From: Planctomycetota bacterium
Lineage (GTDB): Bacteria; Planctomycetota; MHYJ01; JACPRB01
DNA length: 16,458 bases
Assembly (NCBI GenBank): GCA_016200125.1
Contig: JACQFK010000473.1
Location: 1-16,458 of the forward strand
Reading direction: 5' to 3'
The stretch's first letter is position 1, and every line of letters starts with the position of its first letter. This document shows, one piece after another, positions 1-7,418 of the stretch. The notes beneath the pieces are model-generated. The model saw only the letters and a list, made by a program, of their open reading frames with translations, was not told the origin of the DNA and ran no database searches. The position numbers and the translations under genes are program-made.

Positions 1-1461
1 CACCTCGAGGGCTGCGAGGCCTGCCGCGCCCGGCGCGCGGAGCTCCGTTCGCTCGCCGGCGATCTTGCGGCGCTCGGCCGCGCCCTGCCCTCCGCCGCGA
101 ACCCCGCGCTCCTCCGCCGGATCGCCGCCCGCATTCCGAAGCGCCCCGCGCCGGAGTCGTCCGGCTGGAGATGGGCGCTCGGGATTGCCGCCGCCGCGGC
201 CATCCTCCTGGTGGTGATCCTGGCCACCCGCGAGACCTCCGCCCCCGCACCTCGTGAGATGGTGGCCGTCCCGGCGGCGCCGCCGCTCGAGACGGTCCTC
301 GACCCCGTGCCGCCTCCGCCCGCGCCGAAGCCCCCGGAGCCCCGGCCCGAACCGCTCGTGGTTCCGACGCCGCCCGCTCCCCCCGTTCCGGTCCCGGCTC
401 CTGTCCCCGCACCCCGGCCGGTCGAGCCCCCGAAGCCCGCCCCGGCGCCCGTCGAGCCTCCCCGTCCCGCGACCCCGCCTCCGGCGACGAAGTCCGTGCG
501 GGTCGTGCTGACGCTGGCGGACGTCGAAGGCGCGCTGGAGCTGCAGGACGGCGACACCTGGAGGAAGATCGTGAAATCCGCGGAGTGGGACGAGGCCGCC
601 GCGATCCGCTCGGCCGACAAGACGGCGCGCTTCACGCTGCCGGACGGCACCCGCGCGACGCTGCGCCCGCGCAGCGAGCTCCACATCCTCTCCGCGGCGC
701 CGCCTTCGCTGTCCCTCGAAAAGGGGGAGGCCTTCTTCGAGGTCGTCCCCTCGCCCGGACAGAAGTTCTCCGTCGTCACGCCCGACGCGCGCGTCCAGGT
801 CACGGGCACCCAGTTCTCCGTCAAGCGCAACGGCCACACGGAGGTCTATGTCTCGGCCGGCGAGATCCGGATCTCCAACGAGAAGGGCGAGGTGGCCGTC
901 CCCGCCGGGAACGCGGCGAGCGCGAGGAAAGGCGCCGCGCCCGCGAAGCCCCGTGCCGTCGACGCCGACCGCGCGAACGCCTGGCGGCGCGAGCTCGACG
1001 GCCCCGAGGTCAGCCGCTTCCGCTACGACTTCGAGGACGGGCGCCTGCCGCTGCTCTGGACCAGCGGCCGCGTCGTCAGCTTCGGCCCCGCGCGCGGGCT
1101 CAACCGCTTCTGCCTAGAGGGGGCTCCCGGGCTCACGGCCGACCTCTCGCGCGTCGACAAGCGGGTCTGGACCTTCCGCTCCACCCTCAAGCTGCGCTTC
1201 CGCTACTGGACCTCGGGGGCCGAGAGCGTGTGGATCCAGCTCTTCTGCGACCGCGTGCAGGACAACTTCCGCGTCGAGATGAAGAACATCGGCGTAGGCA
1301 AGTGGGAGACGGTCGAGATCCCCCTGCCCGACTTCTTCCGCCTGAGCGACGGCACGCATCCCCAGGAGGGCGACCGCTTCTCCTGGTTCAACATCAACGT
1401 CTCCGGCGCGGCGGGGCCGCTGTACTTCGACGACATCGAGCTCGTGGAGACCCAGAAATGA
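1..1461 (+). CDS. Membrane anti-sigma/FecR-type regulator with C-terminal beta-sandwich domain (5' end missing)
   Basis: The reading frame is open from base 1, so the gene starts outside the window; 486 residues are visible. The first eight read HLEGCEAC, the H-x3-C-x2-C signature of zinc-binding anti-sigma factors (ZAS, zf-HC2). A hydrophobic helix at about residues 58-77 should cross the inner membrane. Next comes a long Pro/Ala/Val linker (about 80-160), then a FecR-like domain (about 166-312) containing VTGTQFSV, and a C-terminal beta-sandwich (about 337-486) that begins YDFEDG and ends YFDDIELVE. In known families the zinc finger holds an ECF sigma factor at the inner membrane face while FecR domains sense outside; that role is inferred here, and the sigma gene would lie upstream. 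The C-terminal domain is related to the last domain of the next gene. The TGA overlaps that gene's ATG (ATGA), so the two are co-translated. An ATG-initiated gene from base 211 would lose the zinc finger and most of the helix, so it is not the real start. Confidence 0.85.
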   Translation, partial: HLEGCEACRARRAELRSLAGDLAALGRALPSAANPALLRRIAARIPKRPAPESSGWRWALGIAAAAAILLVVILATRETSAPAPREMVAVPAAPPLETVLDPVPPPPAPKPPEPRPEPLVVPTPPAPPVPVPAPVPAPRPVEPPKPAPAPVEPPRPATPPPATKSVRVVLTLADVEGALELQDGDTWRKIVKSAEWDEAAAIRSADKTARFTLPDGTRATLRPRSELHILSAAPPSLSLEKGEAFFEVVPSPGQKFSVVTPDARVQVTGTQFSVKRNGHTEVYVSAGEIRISNEKGEVAVPAGNAASARKGAAPAKPRAVDADRANAWRRELDGPEVSRFRYDFEDGRLPLLWTSGRVVSFGPARGLNRFCLEGAPGLTADLSRVDKRVWTFRSTLKLRFRYWTSGAESVWIQLFCDRVQDNFRVEMKNIGVGKWETVEIPLPDFFRLSDGTHPQEGDRFSWFNINVSGAAGPLYFDDIELVETQK

Positions 1462-3638
1462 GCGCCCTGCTGCTTCTCGCCCTGCTTCAACAGACGGGCA
1501 TCGCCGCGCAATACCCGGGCGACGAGGGCATCGACAAGGATCCGCGCGTGCTCTTCGCCGAGAATTTCGAGACCGGCGAGGTGAAGGATCTCGCGAAGCG
1601 CTGGGGGGACTGCGGCAAGCCGCAGAACCTCGCCTTCACCGAGGACGTCCCCTCCGGCAGCGGCGGCCGCCGCTCGCTCCGGATCGCCTTCGGCAGCCTC
1701 TACACCCACTTCAAGGCGTCGGACCGGGTCTACGTCCGCTACTCCATCAAGTTCCATCCCCAGTGCGGCTACACCCACCATCTCCCCTTCCTGCTGGCCG
1801 ACGGGGAGCCGACGCCCTGGCCCAAGGGCTTCGCCGGGAAGAAGCCCGCGGGAGACAACTTCTTCGGCTCGGCCCTGGACGCCTGGGGGAACTGGGGGAC
1901 CGAGAAGCCGCCGGGCAAGTGGATGCTCTACTCCTACTGGCACGAGATGAAGCCCGACGGCCGCGGCGACTACTGGGGCAACAACTTCATGACGCCGCAG
2001 GAGCCGATCGAGCGGGGCCGCTGGTACAGCGTCGAGATGATGATCCAGGCCAACAGCTCGCCCGGCGCCGCCGACGGCGAGCAGGCCTTCTGGGTCGACG
2101 GGAAGAAGATCGGCGAGTGGAAGGGCTTCCGCTGGCGCACGACGGACCAGCTGAAGCTCAACAGCTTCTGGCTGAACCACGACGGCCACACCGAGGACCT
2201 GAACAAGGACGCCGAGCATCCGAAGCGCGTCTACGAGGTGAGCTTCGACGATCTCGTCGTCGCCACCGACTACATCGGCCCGGTGCAGTCGAAGACGGCG
2301 TCCGTGGCTCCCGCGCAGAGCAGCCAGACCTCGGCCCAGGGGATCGCCGCGCAGTACCCCGGCGACGAGGGGATCGAGAAGGATCCGCGGGTGCTCTTCG
2401 TCGAGGACTTCGAAAGCGGCGACCTCAAGGAGATCGGCGCCCGCTGGGGCGAGCTGTCGCAGCCCGGGAACATGGACCTCTCGTCCGAGATCCCGCCGGG
2501 CTCGCCCGGAAACCGCTCGCTCCACATCTCGAAGAACGGCCACCTCTACACGCATACGAAGGACGTGGACACGCTCTTCGCGCGCTTCTACGTGAAGTTC
2601 CACCCGAAGTCCGGCTACATCCACCATTTCGTCCACCTGAGCGCCGACAAGACGCCGACCCCCTGGCCCAAGGGCACGGCGGGCTTCAAGCCCGCGGGCG
2701 ACCAGGGCTTCTCGACGGGGATCGAACCCTGGGGCCAGTGGGGCAAGGCGCCCGCGCCCGGGGTCTGGCACTTCTACTCCTACTGGCACGAGATGAAGGG
2801 CGACGGCGCCGGGAAGTACTGGGGCAACTTCTTCGATCCGCCGCAGCCGGATCCCATCCAGCCGGGCCGCTGGTACTGCATCGAGGCGATGCTCAAGGCC
2901 AACTCGACCCCGCAAGCCGCCGACGGCGAGCAGGCCTTCTGGGTCGACGGCAAGAAGGTCGGCGACTTCAAGGGGATCCGCTGGCGCACGAGCGACGCCC
3001 TCAAGGTGAACACCTTCTGGCTGCTCTACTACATCACCGAACAGTCGGCGCGCCACAACAACGACACGTCCCTCGACCGCGTCTACGAGATCTGGTTCGA
3101 CGACATCGTGCTGGCCACGGAATACATCGGCGGGGTCAGCGGGATCCCGAAGGCCGGCAAGAAGATCGCGACGCCCGGGCGCAGCGCGCTGCAGCCGGGC
3201 GCGCCGGCGCCGGGGGCCCGCGCCGGCAAGGTGATCTTCAGCGAGAACTTCGACAGCGGCTCCTCCAAGTTCAGCGGAGGGGAAATCACGGAAGGCGCGC
3301 TGTCGATCCCGCCGAAGGGGACGGGCGCCTGGGGCGCCTGGACCGCCACCGTGGGGGAGACCACGTCGATCCGCTTCCGCCTCAAGCCGCTCGCGGCCCT
3401 CGACCAGGTGTCGGTCATGATCTGGTCGGACAAGCTCAAGGACAACGCCCGCTACTACGTCACCGGCCTCAAGAAGGGCGAATGGAAGACCGTGGAGTTC
3501 CGCGGGGTCGAGGCGCGCGCGGGCTGGGCGATGGACGGCCCCAGCCTCGACGGCTGCATGATGAACAACATCAAGATCCACTTCGAGGGCCCCGCCGACG
3601 CGCGGGTGCTGATCGACGACTTCGAGGTCCGCGAATGA
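1458..3638 (+). CDS. Secreted protein with two tandem lectin-like repeats and a third beta-sandwich domain
   Basis: 726 residues. The ATG overlaps the preceding stop, with GGAG at 1446-1449 as ribosome site. The N-terminus is a short hydrophobic leader that probably ends near AAQ at residues 16-18. Two long homologous repeats follow, each opening GIAAQYPGDEGI, at about 14-275 and 295-558, an offset of 281 residues. Both keep VLF-E-FE-G, KFHP-GY-HH, TPWPKG, a YSYWHEMK core, and DGEQAFWVDGKK followed by WRT, and both end in a FDD(L/I)V strand. This aromatic-rich beta pattern suggests a concanavalin/jelly-roll fold of the kind that binds polysaccharide; no known catalytic set is recognised. A Ser/Gln/Ala linker joins the repeats. 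Domain 3 (about 590-726) matches the tail of the upstream anti-sigma protein, both having a D-x2-(K/Q)-D-N core, a G-(K/E)-W-(E/K)-T-V-E strand and a final DD-(I/F)-E. The enzymatic or binding role is unknown. Confidence 0.8.
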   Translation: MSALLLLALLQQTGIAAQYPGDEGIDKDPRVLFAENFETGEVKDLAKRWGDCGKPQNLAFTEDVPSGSGGRRSLRIAFGSLYTHFKASDRVYVRYSIKFHPQCGYTHHLPFLLADGEPTPWPKGFAGKKPAGDNFFGSALDAWGNWGTEKPPGKWMLYSYWHEMKPDGRGDYWGNNFMTPQEPIERGRWYSVEMMIQANSSPGAADGEQAFWVDGKKIGEWKGFRWRTTDQLKLNSFWLNHDGHTEDLNKDAEHPKRVYEVSFDDLVVATDYIGPVQSKTASVAPAQSSQTSAQGIAAQYPGDEGIEKDPRVLFVEDFESGDLKEIGARWGELSQPGNMDLSSEIPPGSPGNRSLHISKNGHLYTHTKDVDTLFARFYVKFHPKSGYIHHFVHLSADKTPTPWPKGTAGFKPAGDQGFSTGIEPWGQWGKAPAPGVWHFYSYWHEMKGDGAGKYWGNFFDPPQPDPIQPGRWYCIEAMLKANSTPQAADGEQAFWVDGKKVGDFKGIRWRTSDALKVNTFWLLYYITEQSARHNNDTSLDRVYEIWFDDIVLATEYIGGVSGIPKAGKKIATPGRSALQPGAPAPGARAGKVIFSENFDSGSSKFSGGEITEGALSIPPKGTGAWGAWTATVGETTSIRFRLKPLAALDQVSVMIWSDKLKDNARYYVTGLKKGEWKTVEFRGVEARAGWAMDGPSLDGCMMNNIKIHFEGPADARVLIDDFEVRE

Positions 3639-4483
3639 AGCTCGGACTGGTCCTGGTCGTCCTGATCGGCATCCCCGTCCCCGAGACCGGGCCAAGATTC
3701 GAGAAGTACGCGGGCGAGTACGCCTACGGGCTCACGATCGTCCCCCCCTGGACCGACGGGGGGAAGCTCGTCGTCAATTTCCCCGAGCACCTCGAGTACG
3801 AGTCGCGCGGCATGGGCATCCTCCGCCACAATGACAAGGCGCCGCGCGGCCGCTGGGAGGCGGCGCCCGACGTCCGCAGCGCCGCGCTGGACGTGGAGAG
3901 CCCCACGGCGCCCGGCGTGCGCGTCGAAGGCGAGGCGAAGGCGGTCGGCGCGGACCGGGTCGAGTTCAGGATCAAGATCGTGAACGGCGGCAAGATCCCG
4001 CTTCCGGTAGTGAAGCCGCTCTACTGCTGGCACTACCGGGAGCTCTCGGGCTTCCCCCAGTGGGTGGACAACTTCAAGCACACCTTCGTCCTCCGCGAGG
4101 GCAAGCCGGTCGCGCTCAGCGAGGTCGCCACGAAGACCGCGCAGGCCAAGGTGAAGGGCGGGACGGTCGCCGGCTGCGACCAGCAGGACAACGGGTTCGC
4201 CGAGAAGCAGGGCGGGCTCATCGAAGCGGGGCTCGACGCCGCGATCGCCTCCGTGGAGTCGCTCGACGGCAAGCGCCGCATCGTCGTCGCCTGGAGCCCA
4301 GGCAAGAGCATCCTCTCGAACGCGAACATCCCCTGCCTGCACGCCGACCCCTTCTACGGCACGATCGAGCCCGGGCGGTCCGCCGAGGCCCGGGGGGTCC
4401 TGCTCTTCACGGAGAAGCCGGTCGACGAGGCCTTCGCCGCCCTCCGCAAGGAGGGCTGGGGCGCCGCGCCGAAAAAGCCCTGA
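3635..4483 (+). CDS. Secreted protein of unknown function, third gene of the FecR-linked operon
   Basis: 282 residues. The ATG overlaps the previous stop in an ATGA, so it is translationally coupled to the tandem-repeat gene. The N-terminus MKLGLVLVVLIGIPVPETG is a short export signal. The mature part is rich in beta strands with alternating hydrophobics, Gly and Pro, and its mix of Trp/Tyr (a CWHYRELSGFPQWVDNF segment in the middle) suggests an all-beta extracellular domain. Three mid/late cysteines (CWHY, GCDQQD, IPCLH) could pair or bind metal. No enzyme family or catalytic motif is recognised. Operon position implies work at the cell surface together with the two proteins before it. Confidence 0.65.
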   Translation: MKLGLVLVVLIGIPVPETGPRFEKYAGEYAYGLTIVPPWTDGGKLVVNFPEHLEYESRGMGILRHNDKAPRGRWEAAPDVRSAALDVESPTAPGVRVEGEAKAVGADRVEFRIKIVNGGKIPLPVVKPLYCWHYRELSGFPQWVDNFKHTFVLREGKPVALSEVATKTAQAKVKGGTVAGCDQQDNGFAEKQGGLIEAGLDAAIASVESLDGKRRIVVAWSPGKSILSNANIPCLHADPFYGTIEPGRSAEARGVLLFTEKPVDEAFAALRKEGWGAAPKKP

Positions 4484-4511
4484 TTTTCCCGCTCCGATCC
4501 TTGCTTTTTCG
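4470..4511. terminator. 9-bp inverted repeat at the end of the FecR operon, possible weak terminator
   Basis: CGAAAAAGC at 4470-4478 and GCTTTTTCG at 4503-4511 are perfect complements separated by 24 nt. The left arm covers the last codons of the upstream gene and the loop contains its TGA. There is no T-run beyond the stem, so this is not a textbook intrinsic terminator. The right arm also overlaps the proposed -35 of the PadR gene. Confidence 0.3.
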
Positions 4512-4528
4512 CCGGAACATAGTTTAAT
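4501..4528 (+). promoter_or_regulatory. Candidate sigma70-type promoter of the PadR/beta-oxidation operon
   Basis: TTGCTT (4501-4506) and TTTAAT (4523-4528, five of six to the -10 consensus) are separated by 16 bp in one of the few AT-rich stretches of the window. Transcription from about 4535 would leave a leader of only some 18 nt, in which no clear Shine-Dalgarno sequence is seen. Confidence 0.4.
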
Positions 4529-4555
4529 TAGAATAGTCTAAGTAATAGAACTATG
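4518..4555. promoter_or_regulatory. 38-bp imperfect palindrome over the promoter and padR start codon, probable operator
   Basis: Arms CATAGTT (4518-4524) and AACTATG (4549-4555) are perfect complements. Inside them ATTA (4527-4530) and TAAT (4543-4546) also match by symmetry, giving CATAGTT-N2-ATTA-N12-TAAT-N2-AACTATG. The palindrome covers the proposed -10 and ends on the ATG. PadR dimers usually bind such dyads and repress their own operon, so autoregulation is a natural inference, though no binding data are available from sequence. Confidence 0.5.
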
Positions 4556-5107
4556 CCGGCCACCTTCGACCCGGTCAACGCGATCACGCTCCTGGGCTTC
4601 ATCGAGCAGGGGCCCCGCTCGGGCTACGAGCTCAAGCGGGAGATCGACGACCGCCTCGAGCACCTGGTCGAGATCACCTCGGGGACGGTGTACTACACGC
4701 TCAAGCGGCTGGAGGCGAAGGGCTGGGTAAAGGGGAGCGTCTCGCGGAAGGGCCGGCGGCCCGAGCAGCGCGTCTACCGGATCAGCCCCGCCGGGAAGAA
4801 GGCCTTCCACCAGCTGCTCGAGGACGCGATGGCCCAGCGGCAGCGCTTCGTCAGCCCCTTCGACATCGCCCTCTACTTCACCCCCCGGCTGCCTCCGGAG
4901 GCCGTGACCCGGGCGGTGGACAAGCACCTGGCCGACCTCGCCCGCTTCCGCGAATCGCTCAAGACGCTCGAGGAGCGCTTCCCCGTGCGCTGGCCCTTCC
5001 ACCTCTACTACCTCCGCGAGAAGGCCAAGGAGACCTCCGACGCCAGCGAGCGCTGGTGGCTCCGGCTCCGCCGGAAGATCGAGCAGCGGGCAACCGTTAA
5101 GGGATAG
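4553..5107 (+). CDS. PadR-family transcriptional regulator
   Basis: 184 residues, the usual length for a PadR protein with a helical C-terminal dimerisation region. The winged helix spans about residues 8-88: LLGFIEQGPRSGYELKREID is the characteristic first part, GTVYYTLKRLEAKGWV (about 44-59) the recognition helix, and R-x-YRISPAGKKAF the wing and following helix. The C-terminal half is amphipathic and charged. PadR proteins are mostly ligand-responsive repressors of neighbouring genes. Only 3 nt separate the stop from the acyl-CoA dehydrogenase gene, so it most likely controls the beta-oxidation genes; an acyl-CoA-type ligand is plausible but unproven. The ATG lies inside a palindrome and lacks a good Shine-Dalgarno sequence. 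Confidence 0.93.
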   Translation: MPATFDPVNAITLLGFIEQGPRSGYELKREIDDRLEHLVEITSGTVYYTLKRLEAKGWVKGSVSRKGRRPEQRVYRISPAGKKAFHQLLEDAMAQRQRFVSPFDIALYFTPRLPPEAVTRAVDKHLADLARFRESLKTLEERFPVRWPFHLYYLREKAKETSDASERWWLRLRRKIEQRATVKG

Positions 5108-5110
5108 GAC

Positions 5111-6319
5111 ATGGTCGACTTCGCGCTGAACGAAGAACAGAAAATGATGCAGGACATGGCCCGCGACTTCGCGCGGACCGAGATCCGGCCCCTCGCCGAC
5201 AAGTACTACCGCCAGGGGCAGAAGATCCCCCACGAGGCCCTCGACGAGGTCCTCAAGAAGGCCAACGCCCTGCGGCTCATCGACTACTACTTCCCGTCCG
5301 AGCTGGGCGGCCTGGGCGTCACCGACAAGATCATCACCTGCCTCATGGTCGAGGAGCTCTGCTGGGGGGACGCCGGCATCGCCATCCACATCGTCGCCAG
5401 CGGCCTCTGCGCCAAGGCGATCGAGGCGATGGGCACCCCCGAGCAGAACAAGCGCTGGCTCACCCCCTTCTGCAACCCGAACAACGATGCGAAGATGCCC
5501 CACATCGGCGCCTTCTGCCTCACGGAGCCCGGCGCCGGATCCAACGTCACAGGGATGTCGACCAGCGCCCGCAGGGACGGCAAGGACTGGGTCCTGAACG
5601 GCACCAAGCAGTTCATCACCAACGGCGGCATCGCCGACACCTACGTCGTCATCGCCCAGACGAACCCGGACGCGAAGTCGACCGCCGAACGGGTCCAGGG
5701 TCTTGCTGGCTTCATCGTCCAGAAGGGCGCGAAGGGCCTCAAGGCCGGCTCCGACTACATCAAGTGGGGCGTGCTCGCCACGAACACCACCGAAGTCCAC
5801 CTCGAGGATGTCCGCATCCCCGCCGAGAACAAGCTGGGATCGGACACCACGGGCGGCATGATGGGCGTGGTCTCCACGCTCGAATCGTCGCGCGTCATGG
5901 TCGCCTCCGCGGCCCTCGGCATCGCCCGGGCGGCGCACGAGACGGCCGTCGCCTACGCGAAGACGCGCGTCCAGAAGAAGCCGATCATCGAGTTCCAGGC
6001 CGTGGGCCACAAGCTGGCCGACCTGGAGACGCACATCCAGGCCGCCCGGGGCCTCGTGTGGAAGGCGGCGTGGATGGCGTCGAACAACGTCCCCTTCACC
6101 CGCGGCGAGGGCAGCCAGGCGAAGCTCTACTGCGGCGAAGTGGCCGTGCAGGCCTGCCTGGACGCCATCCAGATCCACGGCGGCTACGGCTTCATGAAGG
6201 AGTACGACTGCGGCCGCTGGCTCATGGATGCGATCATTTTCAGGATCTGGGAAGGCACCGCGGAGATCCAGAAAAACACGATCGTCAGGTATCTCTCCCA
6301 GGGAGGCGACGGTGAGTAG
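5111..6319 (+). CDS. Acyl-CoA dehydrogenase
   Basis: 402 residues, close to the family's usual 380-400. It should catalyse FAD-dependent alpha,beta-dehydrogenation of acyl-CoA to trans-2-enoyl-CoA, step one of beta-oxidation, passing electrons to ETF. The FAD/substrate motif appears as FCLTEPGAGSN followed by W-VLNGTKQFITNGG. The C-terminal domain has Q-AVGHKLADLE, then IQIHGGYGFMKEY, and FRIWEGTAEIQKN, where Glu381 in WEGT aligns with the catalytic base of medium-chain-type enzymes. The start is fixed by AAGGGA at 5099-5104, 6 nt before the ATG. The gene lies 3 nt after padR, and its end overlaps the thiolase start by 8 nt. Chain-length preference cannot be read from sequence. Confidence 0.95.
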   Translation: MVDFALNEEQKMMQDMARDFARTEIRPLADKYYRQGQKIPHEALDEVLKKANALRLIDYYFPSELGGLGVTDKIITCLMVEELCWGDAGIAIHIVASGLCAKAIEAMGTPEQNKRWLTPFCNPNNDAKMPHIGAFCLTEPGAGSNVTGMSTSARRDGKDWVLNGTKQFITNGGIADTYVVIAQTNPDAKSTAERVQGLAGFIVQKGAKGLKAGSDYIKWGVLATNTTEVHLEDVRIPAENKLGSDTTGGMMGVVSTLESSRVMVASAALGIARAAHETAVAYAKTRVQKKPIIEFQAVGHKLADLETHIQAARGLVWKAAWMASNNVPFTRGEGSQAKLYCGEVAVQACLDAIQIHGGYGFMKEYDCGRWLMDAIIFRIWEGTAEIQKNTIVRYLSQGGDGE

Positions 6320-7418
6320 GGACGCGCTCATTCTCGACGCGCTGAGGACCCCGGTCGGCAAGAAGGACGGCGCGCTCGCCCACTGGCGGCCCGACGACCT
6401 GGCCGGCGAGGTCATGGCGGCGCTCGTCCAGCGCAACGGCATCGATCCGGCGACGGTCGACGACATCGTCCTGGGCTGCGTCACGCAGATCCAGGAGCAG
6501 GGCTTCAACATCGCCCGCAACGCCGCCCTCGCGGGCGGCTTCCCGGTGACCGTCCCGGCGGCGGCCGTGAACCGCCTCTGCGCCTCCAGCCTCCAGGCGG
6601 TCGCCTTCGCGGCCGCGGAGATCGGGTCGGGGCAGGCGGAGCTCGCGATCGGCGCGGGCACCGAGTCGATGAGCCGCGTCCCCATGGGCAGCGACGGCGG
6701 ACCGTTCTCGCCCCGGATCACGGACAGATTCGATCTCGTCAACCAAGGCATCTCGGCGGAGTTCATCGCCGAGAAGTGGCAGCTTTCGCGCCGGCAGCTG
6801 GACGAGTTCTCATTCGCCAGCCACCAGAAGGCGCTCAAGGCCGACTTCAAGCCCGAGATCCTGCCGATCGACGGCGTCACCGCCGACGAGGGCCCGCGCA
6901 AGGACACGTCGGTCGAGAAGATGGGGACGCTCCGCGCGGCGTTCAAGGAGGGCGGCGTCATCACGGCGGCCAACTCCAGCCAGATCTCCGACGGCGCGGC
7001 GGCGCTCCTGCTCGCCTCCCCCGAGCGGGCGAAGAAGCTCGACCGCCGGCCCCGCGCGCGCTTCGTCGCGACCGCCGCGGTCGGCGTCGATCCCACGATC
7101 ATGCTGACCGGCCCGATCCCCGCAACCGAGAAGGTGCTCCGGATGGCCGGGCTCAAGGTGAAGGACATCGACCTCTTCGAGTGCAACGAGGCCTTCGCGC
7201 CGGTGGTGCTGGCGTGGATGAAGGAAACGGGCGTCGATCCCGCGCGCGTCAACGTGAACGGCGGCGCGATCGCTCTGGGCCACCCGCTGGGTTGCTCCGG
7301 AGCACGGCTGCTCACCACCCTCCTCTACGAGATGGAGCGGCGCAGCGCGAAGCGCGGACTCGTCACGATGTGCATCGGCATGGGCCAGGGCGTCGCCTCC
7401 ATCATCGAGAGAATCTGA
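6312..7418 (+). CDS. Thiolase (acyl-CoA acyltransferase)
   Basis: 368 residues from GTG at 6312, chosen because GGGAGG (6301-6306) stands 5 nt before it and the protein then starts SRDALILDALRTPVGK, the normal thiolase N-terminus. A start at 6228 would add about 28 residues read out of frame from the dehydrogenase. The catalytic residues are intact: nucleophile Cys90 in NRLCASS, His324 in GGAIALGHPLGCSGAR, and Cys354 in CIGMGQG. It cleaves 3-ketoacyl-CoA with CoA to acetyl-CoA and a shortened acyl-CoA (or the reverse). It is slightly shorter than the usual 390 residues. The start overlaps the dehydrogenase gene and the stop overlaps the ATG of the multifunctional gene (TGATG). The neighbours argue for a degradative role. 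Confidence 0.94.
   Translation: MSRDALILDALRTPVGKKDGALAHWRPDDLAGEVMAALVQRNGIDPATVDDIVLGCVTQIQEQGFNIARNAALAGGFPVTVPAAAVNRLCASSLQAVAFAAAEIGSGQAELAIGAGTESMSRVPMGSDGGPFSPRITDRFDLVNQGISAEFIAEKWQLSRRQLDEFSFASHQKALKADFKPEILPIDGVTADEGPRKDTSVEKMGTLRAAFKEGGVITAANSSQISDGAAALLLASPERAKKLDRRPRARFVATAAVGVDPTIMLTGPIPATEKVLRMAGLKVKDIDLFECNEAFAPVVLAWMKETGVDPARVNVNGGAIALGHPLGCSGARLLTTLLYEMERRSAKRGLVTMCIGMGQGVASIIERI

Noticed and set aside
211..1461. Start of the FecR-type gene at ATG-like codon 211
   Set aside because: The frame is open to base 1 and encodes an HxxxCxxC zinc finger and a membrane helix upstream, so 211 is internal.
1203..3695. 830-codon open frame on the minus strand opposite the tandem-repeat gene
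   Set aside because: Its composition is Arg/Gly/Val/Asp-rich shadow translation, with no family motifs, while the plus strand has clear repeats, coupled starts and coherent domains.
4538..7318. 926-codon minus-strand frame opposite padR, the dehydrogenase and the thiolase
   Set aside because: All three plus-strand genes have intact catalytic motifs; the antisense frame exists because stop codons are rare in GC-rich DNA.
6228..7418. Thiolase start at 6228
   Set aside because: The extra 28 residues come from the dehydrogenase coding region in another frame; GTG 6312 has a good ribosome site and the normal thiolase N-terminus.
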